Shown here: positions 10,681-22,155 of the stretch, one piece after another | How the letters are laid out: each line of letters starts with the position of its first letter | How positions within the stretch are numbered: position 1 is the first letter of the stretch | Assembly (NCBI GenBank): GCA_003008705.1 | Contig: PDUO01000009.1 | Location: 620,001 to 684,000, forward strand | Source: Pezicula radicicola | Lineage: Eukaryota; Ascomycota; Leotiomycetes; Helotiales; Dermateaceae | Reading direction: 5' to 3' | Length of the DNA: 64,000 nucleotides | Program-made: the position numbers and the translations under genes | Notes under the pieces: generated by a model | The model's database searches: none | What the model saw: the letters and a program-made list of their open reading frames with translations, nothing else | Told to the model about the DNA's origin: nothing

Positions 10681-11780
10681 TCACTCAAAAACAACCTTAT
10701 TAGCAATCTTCCCAATCCCCTCAACCTCAACCTCCATAACATCACCATCCTTCAAAAACCCTTTCGGTTCCATAAACAATCCCACCCCACTCGGCGTCCC
10801 AGTCATAATAACCGTTCCCTTCCTCAAAGTAGTACCCCTACTCAAATGTTCAATAATCTGCTTAACACTCCAAATCATATCATCGGTTCCCGTCTCTTGT
10901 CTCAACTCTCCATTTACCTTGGTCGTATACCTCAATCTCTGTGGATCTTCAACAGAGGTTGCTAATCGAATAGCTGGGCCGATTGGCGCAAAAGAATCAA
11001 AGGATTTGGCGTATCCGAATTGTCCGCCTGATACTGAGGCTGGGATTTGAAAGTTTCGCGCTGACACGTCGTTGCCTACTGTGTAGCCGAGTACGTGGTC
11101 TAGTGCTTGTTCTTGCTTGATGTTCTTGCCGTCTTTACCGATTATGACGGTTAATTCACCCTCGTAGTCGACTGTGGATCTTCTCTATTAGCATTGCTTG
11201 ATATAGTATGAATCAAAGGAAGGTAAGATAAGCAGCTAGACTGAAGGATTATTCGCGAGCGAAGTATGTAATATAGCATCACTGATAGAGGTAGATCAAG
11301 ATATTTGCTTTGTGAATACTTACGTTGGGACTGGGCTTCTGGATGGATTGGAATGGGGTCATACGGGCCTGCAAGGGCATCTGCTGGTTTGACGAAGACC
11401 ACGGGATAAGTCGGGACTGAGAGCTACATGTTCTCAGTTAACACAGTGAAAACGAGTAAATATGCTCGAATGCCCTTACGTTTGCCTCTTTTGCATGATG
11501 GGCATAGTTTAAGCCTATACACATGACAATTGGCGTTGATTCCAATGGACACAGTAGCTTTCTCGTGTTAGTTGTATGCAGTGAGTCCATGGTGAATCAC
11601 GATCCTCACCTTCTTGATTGTGTCTGTCTTTCCCGTTGTAGAAAGTCCGTCGAAAATATCGCCGGAGAGTACGTTGACAGTGGCACCTTCTAAGCTACTA
11701 GTTGTGGTTGATGCTGGAAGTTCACCATATTTTGGCTTGCCATCATCTCCAACAAATCGGACGACTCTTTCAATACCCAT
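10681..11780 (-). CDS. Fumarylacetoacetate hydrolase-family enzyme
   Basis: Four exons (11780-11610, 11557-11480, 11423-11324, 11171-10681) give 279 residues, the usual size for the FAH domain fold. Characteristic blocks are 'VMCIGLNYAHHAKEAN', 'LDYEGELTVIIGKDGKN' with the metal-binding Glu pair, 'YTVGNDVSARNFQI' and 'GTVIMTGTPSGVGLFMEPKG'. The family includes fumarylacetoacetase, 2-hydroxypentadienoate hydratases, oxaloacetate decarboxylases and acylpyruvate hydrolases, all metal-dependent and acting on keto-enol acids. Ring-cleavage products of extradiol dioxygenases are typical substrates, and such a dioxygenase lies 3.6 kb away, so a lower-pathway hydrolase or hydratase role is my inference. 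The third intron (152 nt) is three times the local norm. Confidence 0.88.
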
Positions 11781-12365
11781 GGTGACGTATGAGTCAGGAC
11801 GGGTGTAGAAGTATGTGTTTTAGTTAGAGATCTATTCTTGAATAAAGTAGACGGCAAGTTCTGGAAACAATTGGCCCAGTTGTACTTCTGAGATCTTCGC
11901 TGCCTCTTCAGTCGACGGTTTGTTTACGAAGGAGACTTGGTTTGCTAAGCTTTCAAGCTTTCCCCTCGGACTACTCATAATGTGGGAGTTGACGACGGTC
12001 GAACACGGTTTCTCCGAGCTCTTATGTTAGTCCGTCCGCGGGCGAAATCCTAAGCGAAGGTACAAAGCAATAGAAAAGGGGTAAGCGGCCCTCAACTGCT
12101 TATTCACAAAGGTTACTAGCCTGATTTTCGATTCGATAATTCAAAACTTAGAAATTTTAGGTTGGCGCTAAAGAAAGAATTTCCGCAACGTCCGAGGGTC
12201 CTTTAACGTAAACATCGACCCGAGATTTCCGTTAGGACGTTGTTCGAGAGGTAAGCTTATGATTAGAAGACGCTTCACATACTACCAACACTGCATCAGA
12301 AAGCATCCTCTTCTGTTGGTCTAAACGCTTCATATACTATTGGACTGTGTAAACTTCCATTTAGG
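11781..12365. other. Intergenic region with one 48-codon ORF
   Basis: It lies between the FAH gene start and the 3' end of the regulator. The minus strand holds a short ORF at 11978-11832 (MSSPRGKLESLANQVSFVNK and onwards), ending about 50 bp before the FAH start. It could be a uORF on the FAH transcript or a relic. I do not recognise it. Confidence 0.35.
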
Positions 12366-14951
12366 TTAGGTACCATATTTGAGCATTTCATCAAGCCCGA
12401 AACCATACAAATTGAATGGTATATCTAAAGCGGAAATATTTCCAGACACATCCAGGGGCCATAGGTCTAAGCGAAATGCCTCATCCCCGGCTGAAGTTCC
12501 TGTATGGTAATTCATACCATCTTCTGCTTCGCTGTGCGAGATTGTATTTAGCGTACTTGGCTGAATGCTTCTATGCAAATGCTGACTTTGTTCCGGACTG
12601 CCGCCTGAGTTGTTGATGGCAGACCTATTTGCTCCAAGCTGTTGATCAGCGTGTCGTCTTAAAACTTCTTCGAGTTTCAACTCTATCGCCTTCAATTTCT
12701 GCTGCAATGTCCTCGACACCCCCCAGAAAGATATGTAGGCATCGATGTTCATTTGTAAGAGGTCGAGATTGGACTCAGCCAAACGAGGATTATTCAATGG
12801 AGGTCCAAATAGACGAGAAACTATCTGAGCTGTGGCTGCTAGCCAGATGGTGTTGGCGAGGAATGGGTTGACATATTGCACATGTTTATGTGAGCTATTC
12901 CTGATAATGTTGACAATATCCTGGGCGGCATTCAGGTAGCGATTCCAGGACCCATGATCCACCGTTCGGACACCGGTGGGAGTATTGATACCACTATAGT
13001 CGCCTCGTGCCGAGTTATTGAAGACTTGACGATGGTATAACATGAAGCGAGATAACTGAGTCATAATATGGATGCTATGCTTTGCGCTATCTTCCTGGAG
13101 AGTAGCAGGCATGCCTGGCATATTTGACGTGCTAAACGAGAGAAACTCTCCCTGGAATGACAGCGATATTGGTAGCGCTACATAAAAGCAATAAAGAGCA
13201 TTGGAGAGCGTTTCAAGTTGCGATTGCACTGACTGCGTATCATTCGGTGGCGGTTGACCAAGGTTATACGTTCCTTGGGAGTTCTGAATGCGCAGGTTGG
13301 GATTGAAGTAGAGCTGATGATGAGAGATGATATGTGCTGTGCGCATAAGCGCATTGATAACAATGAACCATGCTTTTGGCCCTTTGTTCCCGCTTTTCTC
13401 CAAATCCTTCCAGGCAAAGGCAGCATCTGGGTTAAGATGACAACTGGACTGAAATGAGTTGCTAAACCATAATTTATCGTCAATAGGGAGCCAGGTCGCA
13501 TTCTGTGACCAATCGATGGCAGTTGGTAAGCGACGAATTGTACTCGCAAAGACATCGAACTCCCAAATGGCTATATGAATCAAGTCAGTATCATGAGGAA
13601 TGGTAGGTGGGAAGTAACGATGCATTTTTGCTGGAGTTGAGAAAAGCCTCACCCCACCAAGTTCTCCTTCGTTCCTCGTCTAAAGGCCAAGTGCGACCAT
13701 CATTCTCTTGGTCACTGTCGTAACTATTATTCTTGTCAATTAAATGAAGTTGTAACTCGTATCCAATCCGGACAAGAGTTCCCATGGATCTCCAAGATCG
13801 ACCGCGAACACCGTTGGCAAGCTGCTGGAAGGTGGTTAGAACCATGGCCTGCAATATACATAATGGTGGAGTCTCGTCAACGCATTCGTCCAAGGCTTCT
13901 GTAATAGACTGCCCCGCTAGGTCACGAAAGGCTTTTGGTGAATTATAGCGGTTCTGATGAAGATCAAGTTCAATGAATCGGACAGAGAAAGAGAACATGG
14001 AAGCAAGCAGAGATTTTCGCTGGACCGAAGACGAAATAGCCAACACTTTTTTGTCAAAAGTTGGTCGATGGAACAAGGAGAAAGCAGTCATATTGGCGAA
14101 GTAAGCGTCTAACCTATTTAATGTTAGCATCTAGAAGTCTGTATTTGAGTGAGTGCACCTATAGCGTGAAGCTACTCACAATGGCCGATAGCTATTGACA
14201 GATATTCCCAAATCATTACATATGTCAATTATCACCTGTAGTTGAGTGCCTTCGTTGCCTCCAACGGGAGGTCTTGGAGCTGAGTAAGGCTCGGATGTGG
14301 GTTCATGAGACGGATGTATGAGCTGTGAGAGCGAAAGTCCTCGCGATATTGAATCTTCTGAAGTGGCCGCCGGAGAGGGCAAATTCCTAGCTTGAATTTG
14401 CAGCTCAGAAATATCATCTTGTGAGACTTCCTGGCGTGAAAACGATATGTTTTGTTCATCATTTCTAGCTTCCGAGTCGGAAGGTCTCGTTACTAGACCT
14501 CTCAAGATATGGTTAACAGAACCTTCTCTTTGCAGTGATCGAGCATCTTGAATAGTAGTAGGGTCTCTACTGTGACGAAGTCGTCGACGTTGGGACGAAC
14601 CTAATAATAATTAATTAACCACACATTGAGAATCATGCCCAGTGTTCTGCTAACCGGTCTTTGGTCCAGGCTTTTTGGATACCAATGGATACGTGCAGCT
14701 AGCTGTTGTCTTCTCACATGTTGTACAGGCAGGCAAGATACGATCGCTATGTTGCCGTTAATGCCATGCAATAGTGCTGACCATATAGCCTCACCATTTG
14801 ATCTTCCGTCTGGAATATAGTACTTAGCAATGTGAACCTTGAAAGTAATAAGGGCATCTACTTACCCTTTACACCTGTCACAAGCAAGTGCGGCGTGGTT
14901 CTCTTGTCTCGCGGTGTTCGTGCTTTCGGAATCACCTAGGCTTGTGTCCAT
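12366..14951 (-). CDS. Zn2Cys6 transcription factor with a 15-nt microexon
   Basis: Six exons: 14951-14866, 14809-14795 (15 nt), 14746-14655, 14600-14180, 14113-13653 and 13570-12366. They give 759 residues in an unbroken frame. Joining exon 1 (ending 'LACDRCKG'), the microexon (RKIK) and exon 3 ('CDRILPACTTCEKTAASC') creates an intact binuclear zinc cluster near residues 24-51, spaced C-x2-C-x6-C-x6-C-x2-C-x6-C. A basic linker 'SSQRRRLRHSRD' follows, and the fungal-specific regulatory domain spans about residues 200-560, with 'LDAYFANMTAFSLFHRPTFD' and 'DEERRRTWWAIWEFDVF'. It lies between the FAH and dioxygenase genes, on the same strand, so it is the obvious candidate regulator of the aromatic cluster (inference). 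Without the microexon the finger loses its core and the frame of the third Cys. Confidence 0.88.
14795..14809 (-). other. 15-nt microexon of the Zn2Cys6 gene
   Basis: The exon ACGGAAGATCAAATG is flanked by ATTCCAG and GTGAGG, between introns of 56 and 48 nt. It supplies the last base of one codon, then Arg-Lys-Ile-Lys and two bases of the third zinc-ligand Cys codon. Reading straight through destroys the finger. Confidence 0.8.
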
Positions 14952-15356
14952 TTCGAGATTGTGGGGCTAAAGACAAGCCTATTAGGTATATGCACCAAGA
15001 GTCCGCTGAGAGTTGGTTGAATAGACCGTGTAGACGGACAACTTTTGTTTGGTGAACTCTGAACATAGGAAACCACCACGCTGCGGGCGAATGTAAGCTC
15101 GGCCTAATTTTAATTCGCTCTCGGACTTCCCCCCGCCAAAATATGGTCACGTGTTGGAGCCTTTAACTGTGAAGTTCATATGTAGTAAATATCATGTGGT
15201 GATCATAGTACGAATAAATTATTAGTGATTTCATTACACTCCAGCCTAAATCCCTTATGTGTGTGAAAAGTCGGAAGGAGAATCGCTACTCATACAGAAC
15301 CACTAAGTATCCGGTAATCATCTCGTTAAAATACTTGGTAAAAAAAAGCCTTAAAG
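14952..15356. other. Intergenic region upstream of the regulator
   Basis: This stretch should hold the regulator promoter and the 3' UTR of the dioxygenase gene. A GTCACGTGTTG E-box-like site lies near 15147. No gene was seen. Confidence 0.4.
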
Positions 15357-16415
15357 TTACTGCAGAAACGTTGAAGGAACCTCCGGGCCTAAAATTCGTT
15401 AGCCAGAGAAATCAATACAAGTTTGAAATTACGTACCCCAGACGTGCAAATTGTCAGGCGCTTGTTGGGTTCTGCTGATGGGTGTTTCGTCATTCACCAA
15501 GTCACCATCAACATAGTGTTCGAGAATGAAGCGAGATGGGTCAAACCTGTTGCAACATATTAATGGGATACTAATAACAAGAGATTGGAAACCATACCAG
15601 TAGTCAAAGATCTGGCTACCCATCACATGTCGTCCGACTCCCCAGCAATTCTCATACTTCTTCTCCGTGAGCCAAGTATGACCCAGCATTTGGATGTCGA
15701 CATCATGCACCTCAAAACTGGAATGATGGACATGAAACTTAGGACCTTCAAAGAAGAAGAATGCGTGATGGTCAACCCATTCGCTCCCTCGGTCGAGATG
15801 CATAAAAGTTGTGACATCTTCCCCATCCTCGTTATAAATAAGCTCACTTGGTTTGAAATTGAAACGAGACAGCCAAAACTCGTAGGCCTTCTTGTAATTT
15901 GTAACACATAGGCCGAAATGACCCAATTTATGAATTGGAGCTGGACCCTTCTTGAAACGCTGGGTTTTGTTGACCGGCCGATGCTTAGATATGGGAAAGT
16001 TGTACTCCAACTCTGGAAAGTTATCAGTCATTTCGACGGAGGTCTGGCCGTACACTAGATGGAACGGGCAATTGTCGACCGGATCGTAGAACGTAACACA
16101 CTTTCCTCCACCGGGGGCATCCAAGTCCTGGACTTTACTCGCGTTGGGAAGAGTCTCTGAAGCGATTTGAAGATCCTCCATGGACTCTACAACCCATCCC
16201 GTTCCACCGAACTCATCTTCCAAACCCTTCGTTGCACAATAGAGGAAAGGCTCGGTGCCATAGCCGCGGTAGTAGATTTTGTCGTCTGTTTTTTGTGCCA
16301 CACTGAATCCAAAATCGAGCAGGAATTGATGCGCCTTGTCCAAATTCTTGTGAGTATAGTAGACATGTGCTATGCGCTTTAGATTGATTTTTGCGGGTGA
16401 TGAAGAGGGCGACAT
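15357..16415 (-). CDS. Extradiol-type ring-cleavage dioxygenase (VOC superfamily)
   Basis: Three exons (16415-15598, 15546-15437, 15388-15357) encode 319 residues with two vicinal-oxygen-chelate (glyoxalase/bleomycin-resistance) domains, as in type I catechol 2,3-dioxygenases. The Fe(II) ligands are visible: His166 in 'KLGHFGLCV', His230/231 in 'KFHVHHSSFEV' and Glu282 in 'RFILEHYVDGD'. The first intron is 51 nt and open in frame, so a naive ORF retains 17 extra residues just before the Glu ligand. The second intron must be spliced to reach the true end 'WGPEVPSTFLQ'. No targeting signal is seen, so it is probably cytosolic. It is transcribed divergently from the flavoprotein hydroxylase; hydroxylation followed by extradiol cleavage would be a coherent pathway. 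The actual catechol substrate is unknown, and a non-aromatic VOC role is possible. Confidence 0.85.
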
Positions 16416-16983
16416 GGTATCAGAGTGTAGTAGTATTTGTCGTCTTGAAGGTGTAGATTGAGTCTGGAAATAAGATTAGATAGAAGTTGCGCTCAAAGAG
16501 GCTATGTTATATATTGAAGTGAGATGCAACAGCGGGTAAGCATTCTCGCCATTATATGCCGAATGGATGTGGGACGCGGTCGATTTCCTGTGGCGTCAGG
16601 ATAGACTTTGCGGGGAGATGGAGAGATGGAGAGATGGAGAGATGGAGGGATGGAGGGATGGAGGGATGGAGGGATGGGTAGTTAGACCGAAAAGACGGGG
16701 ACGGGGAGGAGCTGACGGAGTAAATTACGGTAAAGCTGGAAGGTCGAGGCGATTTTGTGAATGTGGGGCTAAGATATCGAATTCTTTCTCATCGACTGAC
16801 TCAGCAAGACTCAGCTTGACAAACTGATAACAAATATTCACAAATACTTATTTACCCAAGACTCCACAACCTCACCCGAAGGTTCATTGTAAACTACAAG
16901 TAAGACCAATTACCTGTCTTTCAGCATGTATTCCTCAATTGAACTTTCACCCATCCCTCTAGGCCCCGCGTTTTTGAGTTACC
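16416..16983. promoter_or_regulatory. Bidirectional promoter region, dioxygenase / flavoprotein hydroxylase
   Basis: 568 bp separate the two divergent start codons, a spacing that suits shared regulation. The region holds an 8-bp tandem repeat and G-rich CGG-containing stretches near 16690-16710 that could suit a Zn2Cys6 protein. No binding site can be assigned from sequence alone. Confidence 0.5.
16613..16676 (+). repeat. Octanucleotide tandem repeat, 8 copies
   Basis: One GGGAGATG, three GAGAGATG and four GAGGGATG units lie head to tail. The two halves differ by one A/G base, indicating stepwise expansion. The array lies in the middle of the divergent promoter, so its length could affect expression of both genes. 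Confidence 0.9.
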
Positions 16984-18899
16984 ATGGCTCAATCAACCCC
17001 CGCCAACACAGGAGCTGCAACAGCAGCAGGTAAAGGTCTAGAAGCCGTCGACATTGATCTATTGATCATTGGAGCAGGCCCCGCTGGAGCTTCCTTGGCC
17101 TGCTTCCTCACAAGCTATGGTATGCCAGAGAAGACCTGTGATACCACATAGGCACTGACGTTGAATAGGCCTCAAGGGTATGATGCTTGCCTCCACTCCG
17201 GGGACGGCCGAGACTCCACGGGCACATATTACGAATATGGCTGCTCTTGAATGTCTGCGAGACATTGGTCTGGAGGAGGAATGTCTCAAGGTTGCTGTGA
17301 AAGGTGATTGCATGAAACATACAAGGTGGTGTCGGAGCATGGCCGGAGAGGAATTTGCCAGAATCTACTCTTGGGGAAACGACCCTCAGCGCGCGGGCGA
17401 CTATGATGCTGCGAGCCCTTGCAACCATGTCGACATACCTCAGACCGTCCTCGAACCAATTCTTGTGCAATATGCAACCCACAATGGCTTTACCTGCCGC
17501 TTCGATACAACTTTCCTGTCCTTCGAACGCGTGCCCTCTGGTACAATTATCAGCAAGGTGCAAGACAACTTGACGAAACAGGTTTATGAGATACGTTCGA
17601 AGTATCTATTTGGTTGCGACGGAGCGAGAAGTCAGGTCCTGAGACAATTGAAGATTCCTCTAGCCAAGAAGCCTGGTCAAGGCCTTGCGACAAATGTTTT
17701 GGTTAAGGTAGACCTAGGAAAACATGTCGAAAATCGGATGGGGAACCTTCATTGGGTGATAAAACCTGACGAAGAGACTCCAGACTTTTGTCATTCTACA
17801 ATTGTGAGAATGGTAAAGCCTTGGAATGAGTAAATGCCCCTCTCGACATGTCTTTACATGCTAGGCTAATTCTTTTAGGTGGATGTTTATTATGTTCCCC
17901 AAACCAGGTGCTGGTGTCGAATTTTCTCCAACACCAAAGGAATATATTGAGTGTATAAATGGGCTTGTCGGCGACGATTCGCTTCCCATTGAGATATTAA
18001 ACATATCTAAGTGGTTCATCAATGAGATAGTTGCAGAATACTACTCCGATGGCGGTAATATATTTTGCCTTGGCGATGCTGTTCACCGTCATCCTCCTTT
18101 GAACGGGTTAGGCTCAAACACCTGCATTCAAGATGCATTCAATCTCGCTTGGAAGATAGCTTATGTTATGGAAGGCAAGGCAAGTCCTGCACTACTGGAA
18201 ACCTTTAGCCCAGAACGCCAACCTGTGGGTACGGATGTTATCACACGGGCAAATCAGGGCCTCCGGGATCACCTTCCTGTATTCGAAGCTCTTGGAATGA
18301 TGGACGAATCTATCGAAAATAGGCGCAGAGATTATAAACAGTTGGCTGAAGCCACTCCCGAAGGTACAGCAAGAAGGGCAAAACTTCAAGCCGCCATCGA
18401 AGGGACCGCGCATGAGTTTCACGGTGTTGGCGTGGAGATGAACCAGAGATACGAATCCAAAGCTATCTATGTCAAGGATGAGGATCAACGACCACCATTA
18501 CCAGAAGATCCAGTTCTCGAGCACGAAATCACTACGTATCCAGGAAGCAGACTTCCACATGCTTGGATCAATACTAGGATGCCCGGGAAACAGTTTTCTA
18601 CCATTGATCTTGCCGGGCATGGCTCATTCTGTCTGTTAACCGGGATTGGGGGAGAGAAATGGAAAGAAGCTGCGAACAAGGCATCACAGGTTCTTAAGGT
18701 AGAAATCAAGGCTTACTCGATTGGGTGGAAGCAAGATTACGAGGACGTCTATTTTGATTGGGCAAGAAGGAGGGAGGTAGGTGAGGATGGTTGTGTGTTG
18801 GTTCGCCCTGATCGTTTTGTAGCCTGGAGATCGAAAGCGATGATCTCTAATGCAGAGGACAAACTTCTTGATATCATCCGATCAGTTCTATCTATATAG
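16984..18899 (+). CDS. FAD-dependent phenol-hydroxylase-like monooxygenase (TfdB type)
   Basis: Three exons (16984-17119, 17169-17829, 17879-18899) give 605 residues. All three class A flavin hydroxylase signatures are present: the dinucleotide fold 'LLIIGAGPAGASLAC' (residues 27-40), the DG motif 'LFGCDGARSQ' (about 193-202) and the second FAD motif 'CLGDAVHRHPPLNGLG' (about 329-344). The C-terminal third resembles the thioredoxin-like domain of phenol 2-monooxygenase/TfdB proteins. The family uses NAD(P)H and O2 to hydroxylate phenols to catechols. It is divergent from the dioxygenase and 167 bp upstream of the P450 copy on the same strand, supporting a role as the ring-activating step. The gene appears intact although its downstream neighbour is not. 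Confidence 0.9.
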
Positions 18900-19066
18900 C
18901 TGGATATACCTTTCCTAGAATACCAAACAGTCAACTATGCTCAAATCCGATGGTTCTTCACTTTTGTACTTGAATGTAATAAGTTGTCTTAGCAACAGTA
19001 TGTACATTCTGGTAATGCAAGAGACTAGTAGCCATATACACAAAGTTGAACAGTTCTCTGACAATC

Positions 19067-21027
19067 ATGTTCTTTCTTGTTCTACTCGGCTTGGGTGCTC
19101 TCGCTGGCCTGGTGGACGTGTTGCTCTCTGTGGGTTCACGAGGACGAGACTTCCCTAGGGGTAAGTATGCTGCTGTATTACCCTTGCGATCTTGATTAAC
19201 AATAACCAGGGCCACCTACGATACCGCTATTAGGAAATCTACATCAGATACCACTCAAAGGTGCACATTTGAAGCAAGCTTACTCGCTGCAGAAATGCAT
19301 CAATAACTCGACTAAATGGATATAGATTTACAGAATGGGCCAACAAATATGGAGGCATGTATTCACTCAAGCTTGGATCCGGGACTATGGTCGTACTTAC
19401 CGACAGACGGCTTGTCAAACAACTCATCGACAAGAAATCCTCTATCTACAGTAAGCGGCCGGCCTCATACGTTGGTAATGGTCTTATCACAGGCGGTGGC
19501 CATCTTGTCGTTATGGACTACGGCGATGTATGGCGAGCTTTTCGCAAGATTATCCATCAACACTTCATGGAATCCATGGTTATCAAAGAGCATACTAAAC
19601 TTGTGAATGCCGAGGCTGTCCAGATGTGTAGAGATTTTCTACTAGAGCCTGGTAATCATATGTATCATCCTAAGAGGTATGAGTTTGCATATGTTTCTAT
19701 ACTTCTATGGTCTGATTGGGAAGGGAGCTAATTATTCTACAGTATATGGAATTTGAACTCCTGTTATTGATACTCCGCATATGACGAAGCTTTATGACTT
19801 GATGGAAAACCGGTAAGTATAGTAGAGAATCTTGTCTTCCTATTCCGCTTCCAAAAAAAAACAAATCTTTTGGAGCTATGAGAAGTTCTCTCGTACTTTA
19901 TGTGATGTATCGCTCTGACTGGTTTATTTTAGGTCAAAGGTCATGGAGACAGGAAATACGCCTCCAGGTATGATTTGCGAGCTCTCTTTGATTGGCTACC
20001 AATTATTGACTGAAAGACAGTTGATATATAGCCCTTCCTACACTGGGTCCCAGAGCGATTCTTTGGCATATGGGTATCCCGCGCCAAAGACATCGGCAAG
20101 GAAATGAACCAACTGTATCCCCAATATCTCAATATTGTCCTCTCTCGACGTAAGAAAGAAATTAACCAAGGCTCAATTATGGATAATATACTCGTTCAAA
20201 ACGAAAAACTTAGCTTCAATCGTCACCAACTGTATTTCCTTTGTGGAGTGGCGATGGAAGGTGGTTCGGATACATCATCAGCTATCATTATCTCATGCAT
20301 TCATGCAATGACTAAATGGCCTGAAATACAGAAAAAGCACAGGCAGAACTTGATTCTGTTGTAGGAGCTGATAGAACGCCGGTTTGGGAAGATTACGAGA
20401 AGTTACCGTATATTGCTGCTACGGTGAAGGAGGCAATGAGATGGAGGGCTATTGCTCCCCTCGCGTTTCCACATGCACTAGCCGAAGGTCAGTATATCCC
20501 GTTTTCTCTTACTCTTACTCTTCGTTTTATTTCTTAGTAAAAATTTCTTGCTGACTTCCAATATGATAGATGACTGGGTTGACGGCAAATTCCTCCCTAA
20601 AGGCACCACCATAATCATTAATTCCTACGGCATGCAACATGACGCTACCCGTTTCCCTAATCCCGACATATTTGACCCCGATTACTATCGTGGAGTAACA
20701 AAACTAACCCCAGAACTTGCCGCATCTTCTGACTACGAGGCACGCGATCACTGGAGCTACGGATCCGGATGTCGTCTGTGTCCTGGTATCCATCTCGCAG
20801 AACGAAATTTATTCCTCGGTATTGCGAAATTACTATGGGGTTTTAGTTTTTCCGAGAAGAAAGATGGAAGGGAGTTGGATGTTAGTAGTGAGACGGGATA
20901 TAGTAAGGGATTTTTGGTTTGTGCTCTTCCGTTTGAGTGTGAGGTTAGGGTTAGGAGTGAAAGAGAGGGGACTATTTTGAGGGAGTTTGAGAATGCTGAT
21001 AATGAGGTATTTGCGAAGTATCGATAA
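19067..21027 (+). pseudogene. Cytochrome P450 (O-methylsterigmatocystin-oxidoreductase-like), disrupted
   Basis: A microsomal-type P450 with a short N-terminal anchor ('MFFLVLLGLGALAGLVDVLL'), a 'PPTIPLLGNLHQIP' segment, the C-helix region ('VWRAFRKIIHQHFM'), an I-helix (near 20250), the K-helix ExxR ('[15 protein letters not shown]') and the heme loop 'WSYGSGCRLCPGIHLAE', where the usual Phe is Trp. It is broken in several places. The frame 'YGI*TPVIDTPHM' has TGA at 19754-19756, where family members usually carry Arg. 'VDI*PFLHWVPERFFG' has TAG at 20029-20031. A one-base loss in the A-run 20332-20336 shifts the frame between 'EIQKK' and '[15 protein letters not shown]'. The stretch around 19680-19745 also lacks a clean junction. 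Three independent lesions argue against simple base-calling error. Confidence 0.82.
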
Positions 21028-21966
21028 TTTGGTAAATTTGGTTGGTTAGGATTGAATCGGGTATGGAGGTGCAATTTTTGAGGCATGGTTGCAATTCCGG
21101 CAGTGAGGTGCTAGTAACTTCTTAAATGATAATATTTACTAGCAAATTATAGAGATCTGTTCTGTCTTTAGGTGAAATTGTAGGCATATAATTGAAAAGT
21201 TCATATTTTTGTCTGAACCTTTGATTATCAAAAGCAACAGGCCTACCTAGAACTTTTGGACCTTTCATGTTTCTTTTGTTGATAATACCCGTGAGTAGCC
21301 TAAGATCAAGTACAATACAAATAAAGAAGTCTAAGTTTGCGAAAGGATATATCCCTTACAGAATGTATATTATCTTTGAATAAACAAGCAATAAAGGACT
21401 GAAAGAATGCATTCCAATCCTTTTCATAAGAATGTAGCCTTAGTGAGAGCAATGAAGGCAGAATTCTATCACTAAAATTGGTACAAACACATCCTTGGGA
21501 TCTTGTGAGTTGCAATTTTTTCTTTCCTAAATCCGCAATGTGCAAATCGCTTCTTTAGCTATTGTTATCCAATAAAATTGATTATCTGGGGTAATAAATC
21601 ATATTAGACTAGGAAGCTACTATGTATGGTGTCTAGATGACGGTCTGACAGAGAGTGTTAGATCGCGTCGCTCCGAGGTTCCTTGTAGAATCGGTTATTC
21701 TTAGCATCTTACTTAAGACGGAACAATCTAGGTCTCAAGAAGACTCAGTCTAAATATACTGTCTTCGTATAGAAAAGTACTTGCAAGCAGATCGAACCTC
21801 GGACCCTTAGATTTGTGGCTGGATCAACGCCGCGGATCCGTTGTTGATGATATCAACTAGGATGTTAGCTATAATAATCAAAAGAAGTGCCTTAGTAAGA
21901 TGAAGGAAAATTAACTAGCATTTATGAAAGCCCATCAATGGTAATTCCGTGATTGGCGGTCATATC
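21028..21966. other. Intergenic region, no gene seen
   Basis: AT-rich sequence with stops in all frames. The minus strand at 21306-21545 has an open stretch of 79 codons without recognisable content. Confidence 0.4.
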
Positions 21967-22155
21967 TTAGAACATCCATCCATTTTCATCCACGCCTAGG
22001 ATAGGAGCATCATTCAAGAAATCGACGTCAAGAGCATCAATGGCCGACTGAATCGTATCGGGATCAAGAATTCCTCCATCGCAATTCCAAGGAGAGGTTC
22101 CATTTGAGAAGCCAACTTGCACGCAGACAGCTACTTTCAGTGCATCTCTGAAGAT
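21967..22155 (-). pseudogene. Orphan C-terminal fragment, possibly a transcription-factor tail
   Basis: About 60 open codons end with 'NDAPILGVDENGWMF' and a stop at 21967, preceded by 'SNGTSPWNCDGG' and 'ILDPDTIQSAIDALDVDF'. An in-frame stop lies just upstream and no matching body is visible. The acidic, hydrophobic C-terminus resembles tails of fungal Zn2Cys6 regulators, but I cannot name the family. Confidence 0.35.

Noticed and set aside
10588..11050. Plus-strand ORFs over the FAH gene
   Set aside because: They are opposite-strand shadows of the conserved FAH C-terminal exon.
10681..21027. Secondary-metabolite biosynthetic cluster
   Set aside because: No polyketide synthase, NRPS, terpene cyclase or prenyltransferase is present; the enzyme set fits catabolism better.
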